Origin: Novosphingobium sp.
Lineage (GTDB): Bacteria; Pseudomonadota; Alphaproteobacteria; Sphingomonadales; Sphingomonadaceae
DNA length: 64,000 bases
Reading direction: 5' to 3'
NCBI RefSeq assembly: GCF_027486195.1
Contig: NZ_JAIXPP010000124.1
Location: 20,005-84,004, forward strand
Of the stretch, positions 27,411 through 35,781 are shown piece after piece. Numbering within the stretch: the first letter of the stretch is position 1; the number at the start of each line of letters is the position of its first letter. The notes beneath the pieces were generated by a model. The model was given only the letters and a program-made list of their open reading frames with translations, made no database searches and had not been told where the DNA came from. The position numbers were made by a program, and so were the translations under genes.

Positions 27411-28358
27411 TCAGCGTGATGGCGAGGCAAACAGCCGGGGATCGAGCCGCCGCCCCCGCCAGGTAAGCGCCCAGTGCAGATGCGGTCCTGTCGCGCGGCC
27501 TGTCATGCCGACGTGTCCAATCAGCTGGCCCTGCATCACAGTGTCACCCTCTTGCACCACAAGATCGGAGCAGTGCAGAAACGCAGACGTCAGGCCCATG
27601 CCGTGGTCGAGGATCAGCAGGTGCCCCTCGAGCGTGAACGGTGCGGCGCTGGCCGCGAGCGTCACGACGCCGTCTGCGGGGGCCCGGATCTCGGCCCCCT
27701 GCGGCGCCGCGAGATCGATGCCGGCATGATAGGCCCCCGGTTCGCCGCGGTAGATTCGTTGTGCGCCGAATTCGCCGGAGATGCGGCCCGCCGCCGGCCA
27801 GAGCATCGTCTGTCGCCAACCCTCGGCATCGCTTTCCCTGGCGCGGGCCGCACCGATTCGGGCAAGCTCCGCTTCGCGCCGGGCCTTGAATTCGGCATCG
27901 GGCAACTTGCCGGGGCGCTTGGCCACATTGACCGATTCGATCCGCCAGCTGCGCGGAGCAACAGCCAGCTCGGTCGAGAGGGAAAAGCCGCTGGCCGCTG
28001 TCACTGCAAGAACAAGGCTGGCCGGTGCGTCCCGGTCGAACGCGGCGAAGAACGTTCCGTCAGGCGCCAGAGGAAGCGTGGTGCCGCCAAGTGACACGAG
28101 CTGCGTGCCCTTCGGAGCAGTCCCGCGAATCCATCCGCCCTGCGTAAGCCGCCCGCGATATTGCACGCCCCCGATCGCGCCAGCGGCCGGTTCGGCTAGT
28201 GCCGACGGGGCTGGCTGCGCGGTCTGGACGGTTGCTGGAACAGCCGGCGGCGATCCGGCAGAGCCCTGACTTGCGCCGCACGCGCCAAGCATTGCGATGG
28301 CTGATAACGCAACGCGCATGGACTGCGCGCCAGCCGGAAACGCTTTTGGCCCGATCAT
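27411..28358 (-). CDS. M23 family metallopeptidase, lipoprotein
   Basis: The protein is about 315 aa. The peptidase domain has YHAGIDLAAP (metal His and Asp), LILDHGMG and GPHLHWALTW (HxH), as in LytM-type endopeptidases that cut peptidoglycan cross-links. The N-terminus has a lipobox MLGAC. The start is either ATG 28358, overlapping the DUF2093 stop (ATGA), or ATG 28319 just before the signal peptide. It is in an apparent operon with xseA and DUF2093. All three metal ligands are present, so it is likely active. Confidence 0.85.
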   Translation of the reverse strand: MIGPKAFPAGAQSMRVALSAIAMLGACGASQGSAGSPPAVPATVQTAQPAPSALAEPAAGAIGGVQYRGRLTQGGWIRGTAPKGTQLVSLGGTTLPLAPDGTFFAAFDRDAPASLVLAVTAASGFSLSTELAVAPRSWRIESVNVAKRPGKLPDAEFKARREAELARIGAARARESDAEGWRQTMLWPAAGRISGEFGAQRIYRGEPGAYHAGIDLAAPQGAEIRAPADGVVTLAASAAPFTLEGHLLILDHGMGLTSAFLHCSDLVVQEGDTVMQGQLIGHVGMTGRATGPHLHWALTWRGRRLDPRLFASPSR

Positions 28359-28567
28359 TCCTCGCCGAGCAGGCGGCGCGTCGCGATTTCGGCGCTGGCG
28401 TAGGCTTCCTGTCGCTCCACGCTCCAATAGCGCAGCATGTCGAGCCCGATGCGCGCGCCGCTCACCGCGCAGAGCACGTGATCGCCCGCACCGATCTGGC
28501 GGAAATGGCTGGGCAAGTAGTGCAGGCGCGCGAGGCGATTGGCAGGATTCATCAGCATGGCAGGCAA
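28355..28567 (-). CDS. DUF2093 small protein
   Basis: The 70-aa protein has the DUF2093 pattern: YLPSHFRQIGAGDHVLCAVSG, then LDMLRYWSVERQEAYASAEIA. It is a family found almost only in Alphaproteobacteria with no known function. It sits between xseA (34 bp upstream) and the M23 gene (ATGA overlap). The alternative start is ATG 28558. Confidence 0.85.
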   Translation of the reverse strand: MPAMLMNPANRLARLHYLPSHFRQIGAGDHVLCAVSGARIGLDMLRYWSVERQEAYASAEIATRRLLGEE

Positions 28568-28601
28568 TCTAGTGCGTCATGGCGCTCAAAGCAATTTCGG
28601 C

Positions 28602-30071
28602 TCACAGCAATTTCGGCTGGGCATCACCCGGCGCAGGCCCGCGCGGCTTCGGCGCAGCACGCGGGGCAGGGGCCGCGGTTGTCCCGCCCGGCACGACGTG
28701 GAGCACACCGTCACCGAACTCGAGATGGAGCAGGCTCGCCGCTTCGGCCACCGTGCGCGAGCGGACGAGTTGCCCGTTCGCATCGGTCACCAGCACATAG
28801 CCGCGCCGCAGCGGTGCCTTGGGATCGAGCGAACGCCGCACCCGGTCGAGTGCATGGAGGGCGGTTTGCCCTGCTTCGATCCGCGACTGCACGAGCGCGG
28901 GGCGCAGCCGCTGCGCGGCGAGCCGCTCCCGCCCCTGCCGCAGCCGCGCCTCGAGCACCGCAGGTCGCAAGCCTGCCGAGCGTTGCGCAAGCTGCGTTGC
29001 AGCGAGGCCAGTGCGGTGCACCAGTGCGCGGCGCAACCGGTCTCCAAGATCGTCGAGTCGCTGTGCCTGTCCGTCGAGCAAGGCCTGAGGTTCGGGCAAC
29101 CGCCGCGCGCGCTGCTCCAGCCGCTCGCGCGAGAGGGCTAGCAGCCGCACCACCGCGCGGCTCTTGCGGGCGTGCAGGTCTGCGAGCCCTGCGATCAGTT
29201 CGCCGCGCACCGGCACCGCGATCTCGGCCGCAGCGGTCGGCGTGGGTGCGCGCAGGTCGGCGGCGAAGTCTGCAAGCGTTGTATCGGTCTCGTGCCCCAC
29301 CGCGCTGATGGTCGGGATCGTGCTGGCGGCAATGGCGCGCACGACATCCTCGTCGTTGAAGCACCAAAGGTCTTCGATCGAGCCGCCGCCGCGTGCGACG
29401 ATCACCAGATCAGGCCGGGGGACTGGTCCGCCCGGCTCAAGCGCGGAGAAGCCTCGCACCGCAGCCGCGATCTGCGCCGCCGCGCCCGGTCCCTGCACCA
29501 GCACCGGCCACACGACGACATGCGTGGGAAACCGGTCGCGCAGGCGGTGCAGGATATCGCGAATCACCGCACCCGTGGGCGATGTCACCACGCCGATCAC
29601 GCGCGGCAGATAGGGCAGGGGCCGCTTGCGTGAAGGCGCGAAGAGCCCTTCCGCTTCCAGCCGCGCCTTGGTCTTCGCCAGCAGCGCCAGCAGCGCGCCT
29701 TCGCCGGCGATCTCCATCCGCTCGATCACGATCTGGTAGTTGGAGCGCCCCGGATAGGTCGTCAGCTTGCCCGTCGCGATCACTTCGACGCCGTCTTCCG
29801 GCACGAAGCCCAGCCGCTGCGCGCCGCCGCGCCACATCACCCCGTCGAGCCGCGCATTCTCGTCCTTGAGGCTGAGATAGAGGTGCCCCGAAGCAGCCCG
29901 CTTCACACCCGAAAGCTCCCCGCGCACGCGCACGAAACCGAAACGGTCCTCCACCGTGCGCTTCAGCAACTGGGAAATCTCGCTGATCGAAAGCGCCGGG
30001 GCGTTGTCGCCTGCAGTCTGGGCGGCTAACAGCCCGGCATTCTCATCACGGTAAGGCGGCATGTCTGGCAT
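28602..30071 (-). CDS. xseA: Exodeoxyribonuclease VII large subunit
   Basis: The 489-aa protein has an N-terminal OB-fold (ISEISQLLKRTVEDRFGFVRVRGELSG split in two), the central nuclease region (VIGVVTSPTGAVIRDI; VIVARGGGSIEDLWCFNDE; SAVGHETDTTLADFAADLRAPTP) and a coiled-coil C-terminal half. It degrades single-stranded DNA with XseB. The frame is open to 30695 through the opposite purD gene; I chose ATG 30071, with AGGA five bases upstream. That ATG and the divergent purD ATG share one CATG. A poly-Ala/Pro tail follows the last helix. xseB is not in the window. Confidence 0.92.
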   Translation of the reverse strand: MPDMPPYRDENAGLLAAQTAGDNAPALSISEISQLLKRTVEDRFGFVRVRGELSGVKRAASGHLYLSLKDENARLDGVMWRGGAQRLGFVPEDGVEVIATGKLTTYPGRSNYQIVIERMEIAGEGALLALLAKTKARLEAEGLFAPSRKRPLPYLPRVIGVVTSPTGAVIRDILHRLRDRFPTHVVVWPVLVQGPGAAAQIAAAVRGFSALEPGGPVPRPDLVIVARGGGSIEDLWCFNDEDVVRAIAASTIPTISAVGHETDTTLADFAADLRAPTPTAAAEIAVPVRGELIAGLADLHARKSRAVVRLLALSRERLEQRARRLPEPQALLDGQAQRLDDLGDRLRRALVHRTGLAATQLAQRSAGLRPAVLEARLRQGRERLAAQRLRPALVQSRIEAGQTALHALDRVRRSLDPKAPLRRGYVLVTDANGQLVRSRTVAEAASLLHLEFGDGVLHVVPGGTTAAPAPRAAPKPRGPAPGDAQPKLL

Positions 30072-31368
30072 GAATATCCTGCTCATCGGCTCGGGCGGCC
30101 GCGAACATGCGCTGGCGTGGAAGCTCGCGCAATCGCCGCGTTGCACCACACTGTGGGCTTCACCGGGGAATCCGGGCATCGCCGAGGTGATTGCCGCACG
30201 CGGAAAAGGCGGCTGCGTGGCTCTACCGCTAACCGACCATGCGGCGGTTGCCACGTTTTGCGCTGAGCACGAGGTCGCGCTCGTGGTCGTTGGCCCCGAA
30301 GCGCCGCTGGTCGATGGCCTCGGCGATTCGCTGCGCGCCGCCGGGATTGCAGTGTTCGGGCCGAGCAAGGCGGCAGCCCAGCTTGAAGGCTCCAAGGGTT
30401 TCACCAAGGACATGTGCACGCGCGCGGGCATTCCGACAGCGGGGTATGTGCGCGCGAAGAGCGCCGCTGAAGCCCACGCCGCGCTGGCCGGGTTCTCGCT
30501 GCCGGTGGTGATCAAGGCCGACGGCCTCGCGGCGGGTAAGGGTGTGGTCATCGCCCAGACCGCCGAGGAAGCTGCGGCCACGATCGACGACATGTTCGGC
30601 GGCGCGTTCGGCGGCGCGGGGGCCGAAGTGGTGATCGAGGAGTTTCTCGAAGGCGAGGAAGTCAGCCTCTTCGCCATCACTGACGGCAGCGCCATCGTCC
30701 CGTTCGGTTCGGCGCAGGATCACAAGCGGGTAGGGGAAGGCGATACTGGCCCCAACACCGGCGGCATGGGCGCCTACAGTCCGGCACCGGTGCTCACCGC
30801 AGAACTGGAAGCACGCGCGATGGCCGAGATCATCGCGCCGACCGTCAAGGCAATGGCCGAGACGGGGATGCCCTATTCGGGTGTGCTGTTTGCCGGGCTC
30901 ATGCTGACGGCGGAAGGCCCCAAGCTCATCGAATACAATTGCCGCTTCGGCGATCCCGAATGCCAGGTGCTGATGATGCGGCTGGAGAGCGATCTCGTGG
31001 CGCTGCTGGATGCCTGCGCGCGCGGCGAATTGGCGAGTGCCGCTGCACCATCCATGTCCGCCGAGAACGCTATGACAGTGGTCGTGGCAGCGCGAGGCTA
31101 CCCGGCGACGCCCGCCAGCGGCGGCCTGATCGAGAACCTCTCCGCCGCCGAAGCCCATGGCGCCAAGGTGTTCCACGCAGGCACCGCTGCCACGGCAGAG
31201 GGCGCGCTCGTCGCCAAAGGTGGCCGGGTGCTCAATGTCACGGCCACGGGCGCGAACCTCCAGCAGGCGCGGGACCGCGCCTATGCCGCGCTGGCGGAAA
31301 TCCACTTCGACGACGGCTTCTGGCGCAGCGATATCGGCTGGCGCGAACTGGCGCGCCAGCCGACCTGA
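30070..31368 (+). CDS. purD: Phosphoribosylamine–glycine ligase (GAR synthetase)
   Basis: The 432-aa protein starts MNILLIGSGGREHALAWKL and carries the ATP-grasp segments VIKADGLAAGKGV, EVVIEEFLEGEEVSLFAI, GPNTGGMGAYSPAP and EYNCRFGDPECQV. It makes glycinamide ribonucleotide in purine synthesis. ATG 30070 is preferred to ATG 30061, as AAGG lies about 13 bp before it and the product starts with the family's usual MNILLIG. It is divergent from xseA with the start codons overlapping by two bases. Confidence 0.96.
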   Translation: MNILLIGSGGREHALAWKLAQSPRCTTLWASPGNPGIAEVIAARGKGGCVALPLTDHAAVATFCAEHEVALVVVGPEAPLVDGLGDSLRAAGIAVFGPSKAAAQLEGSKGFTKDMCTRAGIPTAGYVRAKSAAEAHAALAGFSLPVVIKADGLAAGKGVVIAQTAEEAAATIDDMFGGAFGGAGAEVVIEEFLEGEEVSLFAITDGSAIVPFGSAQDHKRVGEGDTGPNTGGMGAYSPAPVLTAELEARAMAEIIAPTVKAMAETGMPYSGVLFAGLMLTAEGPKLIEYNCRFGDPECQVLMMRLESDLVALLDACARGELASAAAPSMSAENAMTVVVAARGYPATPASGGLIENLSAAEAHGAKVFHAGTAATAEGALVAKGGRVLNVTATGANLQQARDRAYAALAEIHFDDGFWRSDIGWRELARQPT

Positions 31369-31371
31369 ATT

Positions 31372-32373
31372 TCAGCCCAGGCGCTCGGCCACCAGCGCGG
31401 CGAGGTCCGCCTCCGGCCGCGCGCCATAGTGCGAGATCACTTCCGCCGCGCAGATCGCGCCGAGCTTGAGGCAATCGGCAAGGCTGCGCCCGCGCACGTG
31501 GCCGAAGAGGAACCCGGCCGCGAAGAGATCACCCGCACCGGTGGTGTCGATCACGCGCTCGACCGGCTCGGCAGGCACATGAACATGTTCGCCGTGCGCG
31601 ACAGCATGCGCGCCGTTTTCGCTGCGGGTGACGACCAGCACCGGCACCTTGGGCGCCAGCTGCGCGATTCCAGCGTGGAAGTCATCTTCACCGGTCAGCG
31701 CCGCCAGTTCGTGCTCGTTGGCGAACAGGATGTCGATCTCGCCTGCCGCGATCAGCGCCCGGAAATCATCGCCGTGGCGCGCAATGACGAAGCCGTCGGA
31801 CAGCGTGAAAGCGACCTGCCGCCCGGCTTCGCGTGCCGCAGCGATGGCGCGGCGCATGGCACGGCGGGGCTCTTCCGGATCCCACAGATAGCCTTCGAGA
31901 TAGAGCACGGACGAATCGGCGATCACGCTTTCATCGAGCGCCGAGGCGGGCAGGTACTGCGAAGCACCAAGATAGGTGTTCATCGTGCGCTGGCCGTCGG
32001 GCGTCACGAAGATCAGGCAGCGGGCGGTTGCCGGGTCATCCCCGCGCGCGGGCGTTTCGAACGCGATCCCGCCGGCACGGATGTCATGGGCAAAGACTTC
32101 GCCCAGCTGGTCATCGGCAACCTGGCCGATGAACGCGCACTGCGCGCCCAGCGCCGCGAGGCCTGCGAGCGTGTTTGCCGCCGAACCGCCGGAAATCTCG
32201 CGCGCGGGGCCCATCGCTTCATAGAGTTCGTGCGCGCGGGCGGTATCGATCAGCGTCATGCCACCCTTGGCAAGGCCCAGCCGGGTGATGTCATCCTCCG
32301 CCGCCGGAGCCATGACATCGACGATGGCATTGCCGATGGCGATCACATCGAAACGGGCGGGGGCAGGGCTCAT
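31372..32373 (-). CDS. PfkB family carbohydrate/nucleoside kinase (adenosine-kinase-like)
   Basis: The 333-aa protein has the PfkB motifs: GNAIVDVMA near the start, EISGGSAANTLAGLAALG (substrate site) and DTTGAGDLFAAGFLFG (catalytic Asp and anion hole). The sequence around SGGSAANT fits the adenosine/ribokinase-like group. It transfers a phosphate from ATP to a sugar or nucleoside. It starts at ATG 32373; the frame continues upstream as a shadow. Three bases separate its stop from the convergent purD stop, but the two genes converge and are not an operon. Confidence 0.85.
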   Translation of the reverse strand: MSPAPARFDVIAIGNAIVDVMAPAAEDDITRLGLAKGGMTLIDTARAHELYEAMGPAREISGGSAANTLAGLAALGAQCAFIGQVADDQLGEVFAHDIRAGGIAFETPARGDDPATARCLIFVTPDGQRTMNTYLGASQYLPASALDESVIADSSVLYLEGYLWDPEEPRRAMRRAIAAAREAGRQVAFTLSDGFVIARHGDDFRALIAAGEIDILFANEHELAALTGEDDFHAGIAQLAPKVPVLVVTRSENGAHAVAHGEHVHVPAEPVERVIDTTGAGDLFAAGFLFGHVRGRSLADCLKLGAICAAEVISHYGARPEADLAALVAERLG

Positions 32374-32524
32374 CCGGTTACTCCAGGCTGGCGACAAAAT
32401 GGCAGGACTCTTGGAGTGAGGGCGTAGCGGGCGGGGCGAGGCGGTGCAATGCTGCGCTGCGAAGAGCGGCGCTGCCAGCCGGATGCGTTGACACAAGGCA
32501 GCGCAGCGGCGATTGGCCGACGTC

Positions 32525-32950
32525 ATGAAAGCATACCAGTGGCTTGCGCTTCCGGCGCTGCTCGCGCTGGCCGCATGTGGCGGCAGCACGGACGCGGTGC
32601 GCCCCCTGCCGGCTCCACCGCCGCCGCCCAAGGCTATCCGCCCAGCACCGCCCGCCGCGATCCAGACGCAGCGTCCCCGTCCGCACATTCAGGTCCTGCC
32701 CGGGCTCGAAGGGGTGATCGGGGCCGACGCCGATGCGCTCACCCGCCAGTTCGGCGCGCCCCGGCTCGACGTGCGCGAGGGCGACGCGCGCAAGCTGCAA
32801 TGGAGCGGCGCGCCCTGCGTGCTCGATGCCTATCTCTATCCGCCTGATGGAGGCGGCCGCCCCATCGCCACGTTTGTCGATGCGCGGCGCGGTGACGGGC
32901 GTGATGTGGATCGCGCCGCCTGCGTGGCAGCGCTCAGGAAGCCTCGCTGA
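32525..32950 (+). CDS. Small lipoprotein of unknown function
   Basis: The 141-aa protein has a signal and lipobox LAACGG at Cys17-18, then a proline-rich linker (PLPAPPPPPKAIRPAPPAA) and a globular domain with FGAPRLDVREGDARKLQWSGAPCVLDAYLYPP. The pattern of FGxP–E(G)–WQY-like–CVLDxxLY resembles small periplasmic domains seen beside other sphingomonad genes, with no named function. ATG 32525 is chosen over the first start 12 bases earlier. Its last 17 bases overlap the convergent Rrf2 gene. Confidence 0.65.
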   Translation: MKAYQWLALPALLALAACGGSTDAVRPLPAPPPPPKAIRPAPPAAIQTQRPRPHIQVLPGLEGVIGADADALTRQFGAPRLDVREGDARKLQWSGAPCVLDAYLYPPDGGGRPIATFVDARRGDGRDVDRAACVAALRKPR

Positions 32951-33386
32951 CCGCGCAGGAAATCGGCTGCGGAAGCATGGCCCAGGGCGCGAACGCCGGC
33001 ACGCCTTCACGGGAAACAGCAGCCAGCGTGTAGCGATCAAGCACGGCGAGGAAGGCCTCAAGCGCCTCGGCCAGGACGCCGCTAAGCGCGCAATCCGTGC
33101 GCAAGGCGCAAGTCGCGCAGTCCGCGAGCCGCATGCCCTTTTCGAGCGTGCGCACCACTTCACCAACGGTGATCTGCGCCGCCGGCCGCGCCAGCGCGAT
33201 CCCGCCGCTGCGCCCGCGATGTGAAACAGCAAACCCCGCCGAAACCAGCGCCTGCGCCACTTTGGCGACATGGTGATAGCTCAGCCCCTGCTGCGCGGAA
33301 AACGTGGGCAAGCTGATCGAGCCCCCATCACGGGCAAGCACGATCAGCAGACGCAAGCCGAAATCGGTGTGCTGGGTGAGCTGCAT
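32934..33386 (-). CDS. nsrR: Rrf2 family regulator, NsrR-like (nitric-oxide-sensing)
   Basis: The 150-aa protein has an N-terminal winged helix (MQLTQHTDFGLRLLIVLARD; YHHVAKVAQALVSAGF) and three cysteines, C90-x2-C93-x5-C99, followed by LAEALEAFLAVLDRYTLA. This cysteine pattern and DRYTLA are typical of NsrR, whose [Fe-S] cluster senses NO. It is divergent from a globin gene with an inverted repeat between them, supporting NO control. The cysteine spacing is a little shorter than in E. coli NsrR. Confidence 0.75.
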   Translation of the reverse strand: MQLTQHTDFGLRLLIVLARDGGSISLPTFSAQQGLSYHHVAKVAQALVSAGFAVSHRGRSGGIALARPAAQITVGEVVRTLEKGMRLADCATCALRTDCALSGVLAEALEAFLAVLDRYTLAAVSREGVPAFAPWAMLPQPISCAVSEAS

Positions 33387-33432
33387 GGCGCCGTCCTGAT
33401 TCCATTTTTCGCTTGCCTAAATCAAGCAGATT

Positions 33433-33459
33433 AAATACCGGTATTTTGAATACTGGATT
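33433..33459. promoter_or_regulatory. Probable NsrR operator between the regulator and globin genes
   Basis: AAATACCGGTATTT (33433-33446) is a perfect 14-bp palindrome, and GTATT-ttg-AATAC (33441-33453) is a second one overlapping it. Together they resemble the TATTT-centred NsrR sites. The site lies 18 bp before the globin ATG and 47 bp from the regulator ATG, so it can control both genes. Confidence 0.65.
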
Positions 33460-33470
33460 GGAGAGAGCCC

Positions 33471-33914
33471 ATGCGCACCGCTTCCGAACATGCCCGCACC
33501 ATCGTCAAGGCCACCGCTCCGCTCATCGAGCAGCACGGGCTCGCCATCACCACCGCGATGTACAAGCGCCTGTTCGTGAACGCGGATGTGAAGGATATGT
33601 TCGATGCCGCCGCGCAGGAAAGCGGCGAGCAGCCCCGCCGCCTGGCAAACGCGATCCTCGCCTATGCGAAGAACATCGATCATCTCGAAAAGCTTGGCTC
33701 GGCAGTCACCAAGATGGTGCGTCGCCATGTCGAAACCGGGGTGCGCGCTGAGCACTATCCCTATGTCGCCGAAGCGCTGCTGCCAGCGATTCGCGATGTC
33801 GTCGGTGCCGAAATCGCCACCGACGAAGTGCTCGCCGCCTGGGGCGAGGCGTACTGGATGCTCGCCGATATCCTGATTGCCGCCGAAGCCGAGGCATACG
33901 CCGAAGCTGCCTGA
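33471..33914 (+). CDS. Single-domain globin related to flavohaemoglobin
   Basis: The 147-aa protein matches the globin half of Hmp: MYKRLF (Tyr31 as B10), KMVRRHVETGVRAEHYPYVAEALLPAI with His86 as the proximal ligand, and EAYWMLADILI near the end. The FAD/NAD reductase domains of Hmp are absent, as the stop follows directly. GGAGAGAG precedes the ATG. Together with the NsrR-like gene it is likely part of an NO response: NO dioxygenation or NO/O2 binding, with an unlinked reductase. Confidence 0.88.
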   Translation: MRTASEHARTIVKATAPLIEQHGLAITTAMYKRLFVNADVKDMFDAAAQESGEQPRRLANAILAYAKNIDHLEKLGSAVTKMVRRHVETGVRAEHYPYVAEALLPAIRDVVGAEIATDEVLAAWGEAYWMLADILIAAEAEAYAEAA

Positions 33915-33933
33915 ACGGGCTGACTCGGCGGTC

Positions 33934-33979
33934 CGGATCGCCTGCTGCGCGCCCCCCCTCTGGCGCAGCAGGCGGTCCG
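33934..33979. terminator. Long GC-rich hairpin between convergent globin and saccharopine-dehydrogenase-like genes
   Basis: CGGATCGCCTGCTGCGC (33934-33950) pairs over 17 bp (one G·T) with GCGCAGCAGGCGGTCCG (33963-33979), with a C-rich 12-base loop. It stands 20 bp past the globin stop and 8 bp past the opposing stop. No T-tract follows. Probably a shared terminator or RNA-stabilising hairpin. Confidence 0.6.
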
Positions 33980-33986
33980 TCAGGCC

Positions 33987-35162
33987 TTACTCGGGCGCGA
34001 AGGTGATCTCGGCATGGGCGCGCAGGCGCTCGACCAGCGCTTCACCCAGCAGGGCCCCCGGCGTGGCGATCGCGCCTTCCGCCTCGCACGAAAGCAGCGC
34101 GATGCCGGTTTCGGCCAGCATGCGGCTGGTCGAGCCATAGCCCGGATCATAGCGGCCCTTGACGCCGTAGCGGATCTCGCGGCCATCGGGCATTTCGCCG
34201 ACGAACAGCACGTCGTAGTGGCCGTTGAGCCGCTCTTCCGCAGTGGGGCCTTCGCCGGGCTTCGGATCGTTCGGACCACCGATCATCGGCGTCTTCGCGA
34301 TATGGTCGGCAATCGCCTGGCCCTGCTCGCCCGGGCCGGTAAGCATCATCTCGTCATAGACGAAGTCAGCGCCGTAAGGGTGCCCGCGCAGGAAGTTCGT
34401 GCGGTGGACGTTCTTGGTGTTGATCACCGCCATGATGAAAGGCGCAGCCCAGCTGCCGGTCGCATCATCGAGGAACGGCTTGTCGCCCGCCGGCTGCTCC
34501 GGCCCTTCGAAACCGGGCGTGAGGCCGAAGGGGCTCGTCATGATCGGAATCAGCGCGGGGTTCGCGCCCAGCGCCTTGAGCGTCGCGCCGAGGCTTGCCG
34601 CCGTGCCACCGGAAAAACCACCCTGCATCGCCCGCACGCGGCATTTCACCCGCGGCGCCGGCGCTCCGAAGCGCGCCTTGGCTTCCTGCTGCAGCATGAA
34701 GACGCCGAGATCGAAGGGAATCGAATCGAAGCCCGACGAGAACGCCACCCGTGCGCCCGTTTCCTTCGCCTGATCGTGCAGCGCATCGACCATCTGGCGC
34801 ATCCACACCGGCTCGCCGCAGAGGTCGGCATAGTCCGTCCCAGCGGCGACACAGGCGCGCAGCACCGGTTCGCCATAGAGCTGGTACGGGCCAACCGTGG
34901 TCACCACCACGCGGGCCTGCTCGGCCATCGCGGCGAGGCTGGCGGGATCGTCCGAATCGGCAACGACCAGCGGTGTATCCGCCGGCGCACCGATCAGATC
35001 GCGCACTTCGGCGAGCTTCTCCACACTGCGCCCGGCCATCGCCCAGCGCGGGCCATCCTTGCCATAATGGTGCGCGAGGTACTCAGCCACCAGCCGACCG
35101 GTATAGCCGGTCGCGCCATAGACGATAATGTCGAAGGGCCGTTCAGCCTTGCTCGTTGCCAT
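33987..35162 (-). CDS. Saccharopine dehydrogenase-like / trans-acting enoyl reductase family protein
   Basis: The 391-aa protein has an N-terminal Rossmann motif (IIVYGATGYTGRLVAEYL) and the family segments ARVVVTTVGPYQLYGEPV and GTDYADLCGEPVWM. The layout is that of saccharopine dehydrogenase-like and mycobacterial trans-acting enoyl reductase (Rv2449c-like) proteins. The biochemical reaction is not known in this group. It follows dcd by 26 bp in an apparent operon. Confidence 0.8.
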   Translation of the reverse strand: MATSKAERPFDIIVYGATGYTGRLVAEYLAHHYGKDGPRWAMAGRSVEKLAEVRDLIGAPADTPLVVADSDDPASLAAMAEQARVVVTTVGPYQLYGEPVLRACVAAGTDYADLCGEPVWMRQMVDALHDQAKETGARVAFSSGFDSIPFDLGVFMLQQEAKARFGAPAPRVKCRVRAMQGGFSGGTAASLGATLKALGANPALIPIMTSPFGLTPGFEGPEQPAGDKPFLDDATGSWAAPFIMAVINTKNVHRTNFLRGHPYGADFVYDEMMLTGPGEQGQAIADHIAKTPMIGGPNDPKPGEGPTAEERLNGHYDVLFVGEMPDGREIRYGVKGRYDPGYGSTSRMLAETGIALLSCEAEGAIATPGALLGEALVERLRAHAEITFAPE

Positions 35163-35188
35163 TTATCTCTCCCGTTTTTCTCGTAATT

Positions 35189-35743
35189 TCAAAGTTTCGG
35201 CAAAGTTACCCCGCGCTGCCCCATGTATTTGCCCGCGCGGTCGGCGTAGCTCACCTCGCAAGGTTCGTTGCCTTGCAGGAACAGGAACTGGCACGCGCCT
35301 TCGTTGGCATAGATCTTGGCGGGCAGCGGCGTGGTGTTGGAAAACTCCAAGGTCACATGGCCTTCCCAGCCGGGCTCTAGCGGCGTCACGTTCACGATGA
35401 TCCCGCAGCGGGCATAGGTCGATTTGCCAAGGCAGATCACCAGTACGTCGCGCGGCACGCGGAAGTATTCGACCGTGCGGGCGAGCGCGAAGGAATTGGG
35501 CGGGATCACGCAGACGTCCGTCTTCCGGTCCACGAACGAGTTCGAATCGAAATCCTTGGGATCGACCACCGACGAATCGATGTTGGTAAAGATCTTGAAC
35601 TCGTCTGCCACCCGGGCATCATAGCCATAGGAGGAGAGGCCGTAGGAAATGCAGCCATCGCGGCGCTGGCTTTCCACGAACGGCTCGATCATGCCGTTTG
35701 CCAAGGCCTGCGTGCGGATCCACTTGTCGGAAAGAATGGCCAA
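35189..35743 (-). CDS. dcd: dCTP deaminase
   Basis: The 184-aa protein has the full family pattern: ISYGLSSYGYDARV, KSTYARCGIIVNVTPLEPGWEGHVTLEFSN (catalytic Glu in LEFSN and Arg of the preceding segment) and GACQFLFLQG. It deaminates dCTP to dUTP, feeding dTMP synthesis. Its gene order (cytidine deaminase before it) puts two pyrimidine deaminases in one operon. The bifunctional dCTP deaminase/dUTPase group is not indicated. Confidence 0.96.
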   Translation of the reverse strand: MAILSDKWIRTQALANGMIEPFVESQRRDGCISYGLSSYGYDARVADEFKIFTNIDSSVVDPKDFDSNSFVDRKTDVCVIPPNSFALARTVEYFRVPRDVLVICLGKSTYARCGIIVNVTPLEPGWEGHVTLEFSNTTPLPAKIYANEGACQFLFLQGNEPCEVSYADRAGKYMGQRGVTLPKL

Positions 35744-35781
35744 TGCGGCGCTCCGGTATGCTGGGAAGGGAAGAAAGACGT

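Noticed and set aside
30072..30695. N-terminal extension of the xseA frame over purD
   Set aside because: The OB-fold of XseA starts after ATG 30071; the 208 upstream codons are low-complexity antisense of purD.
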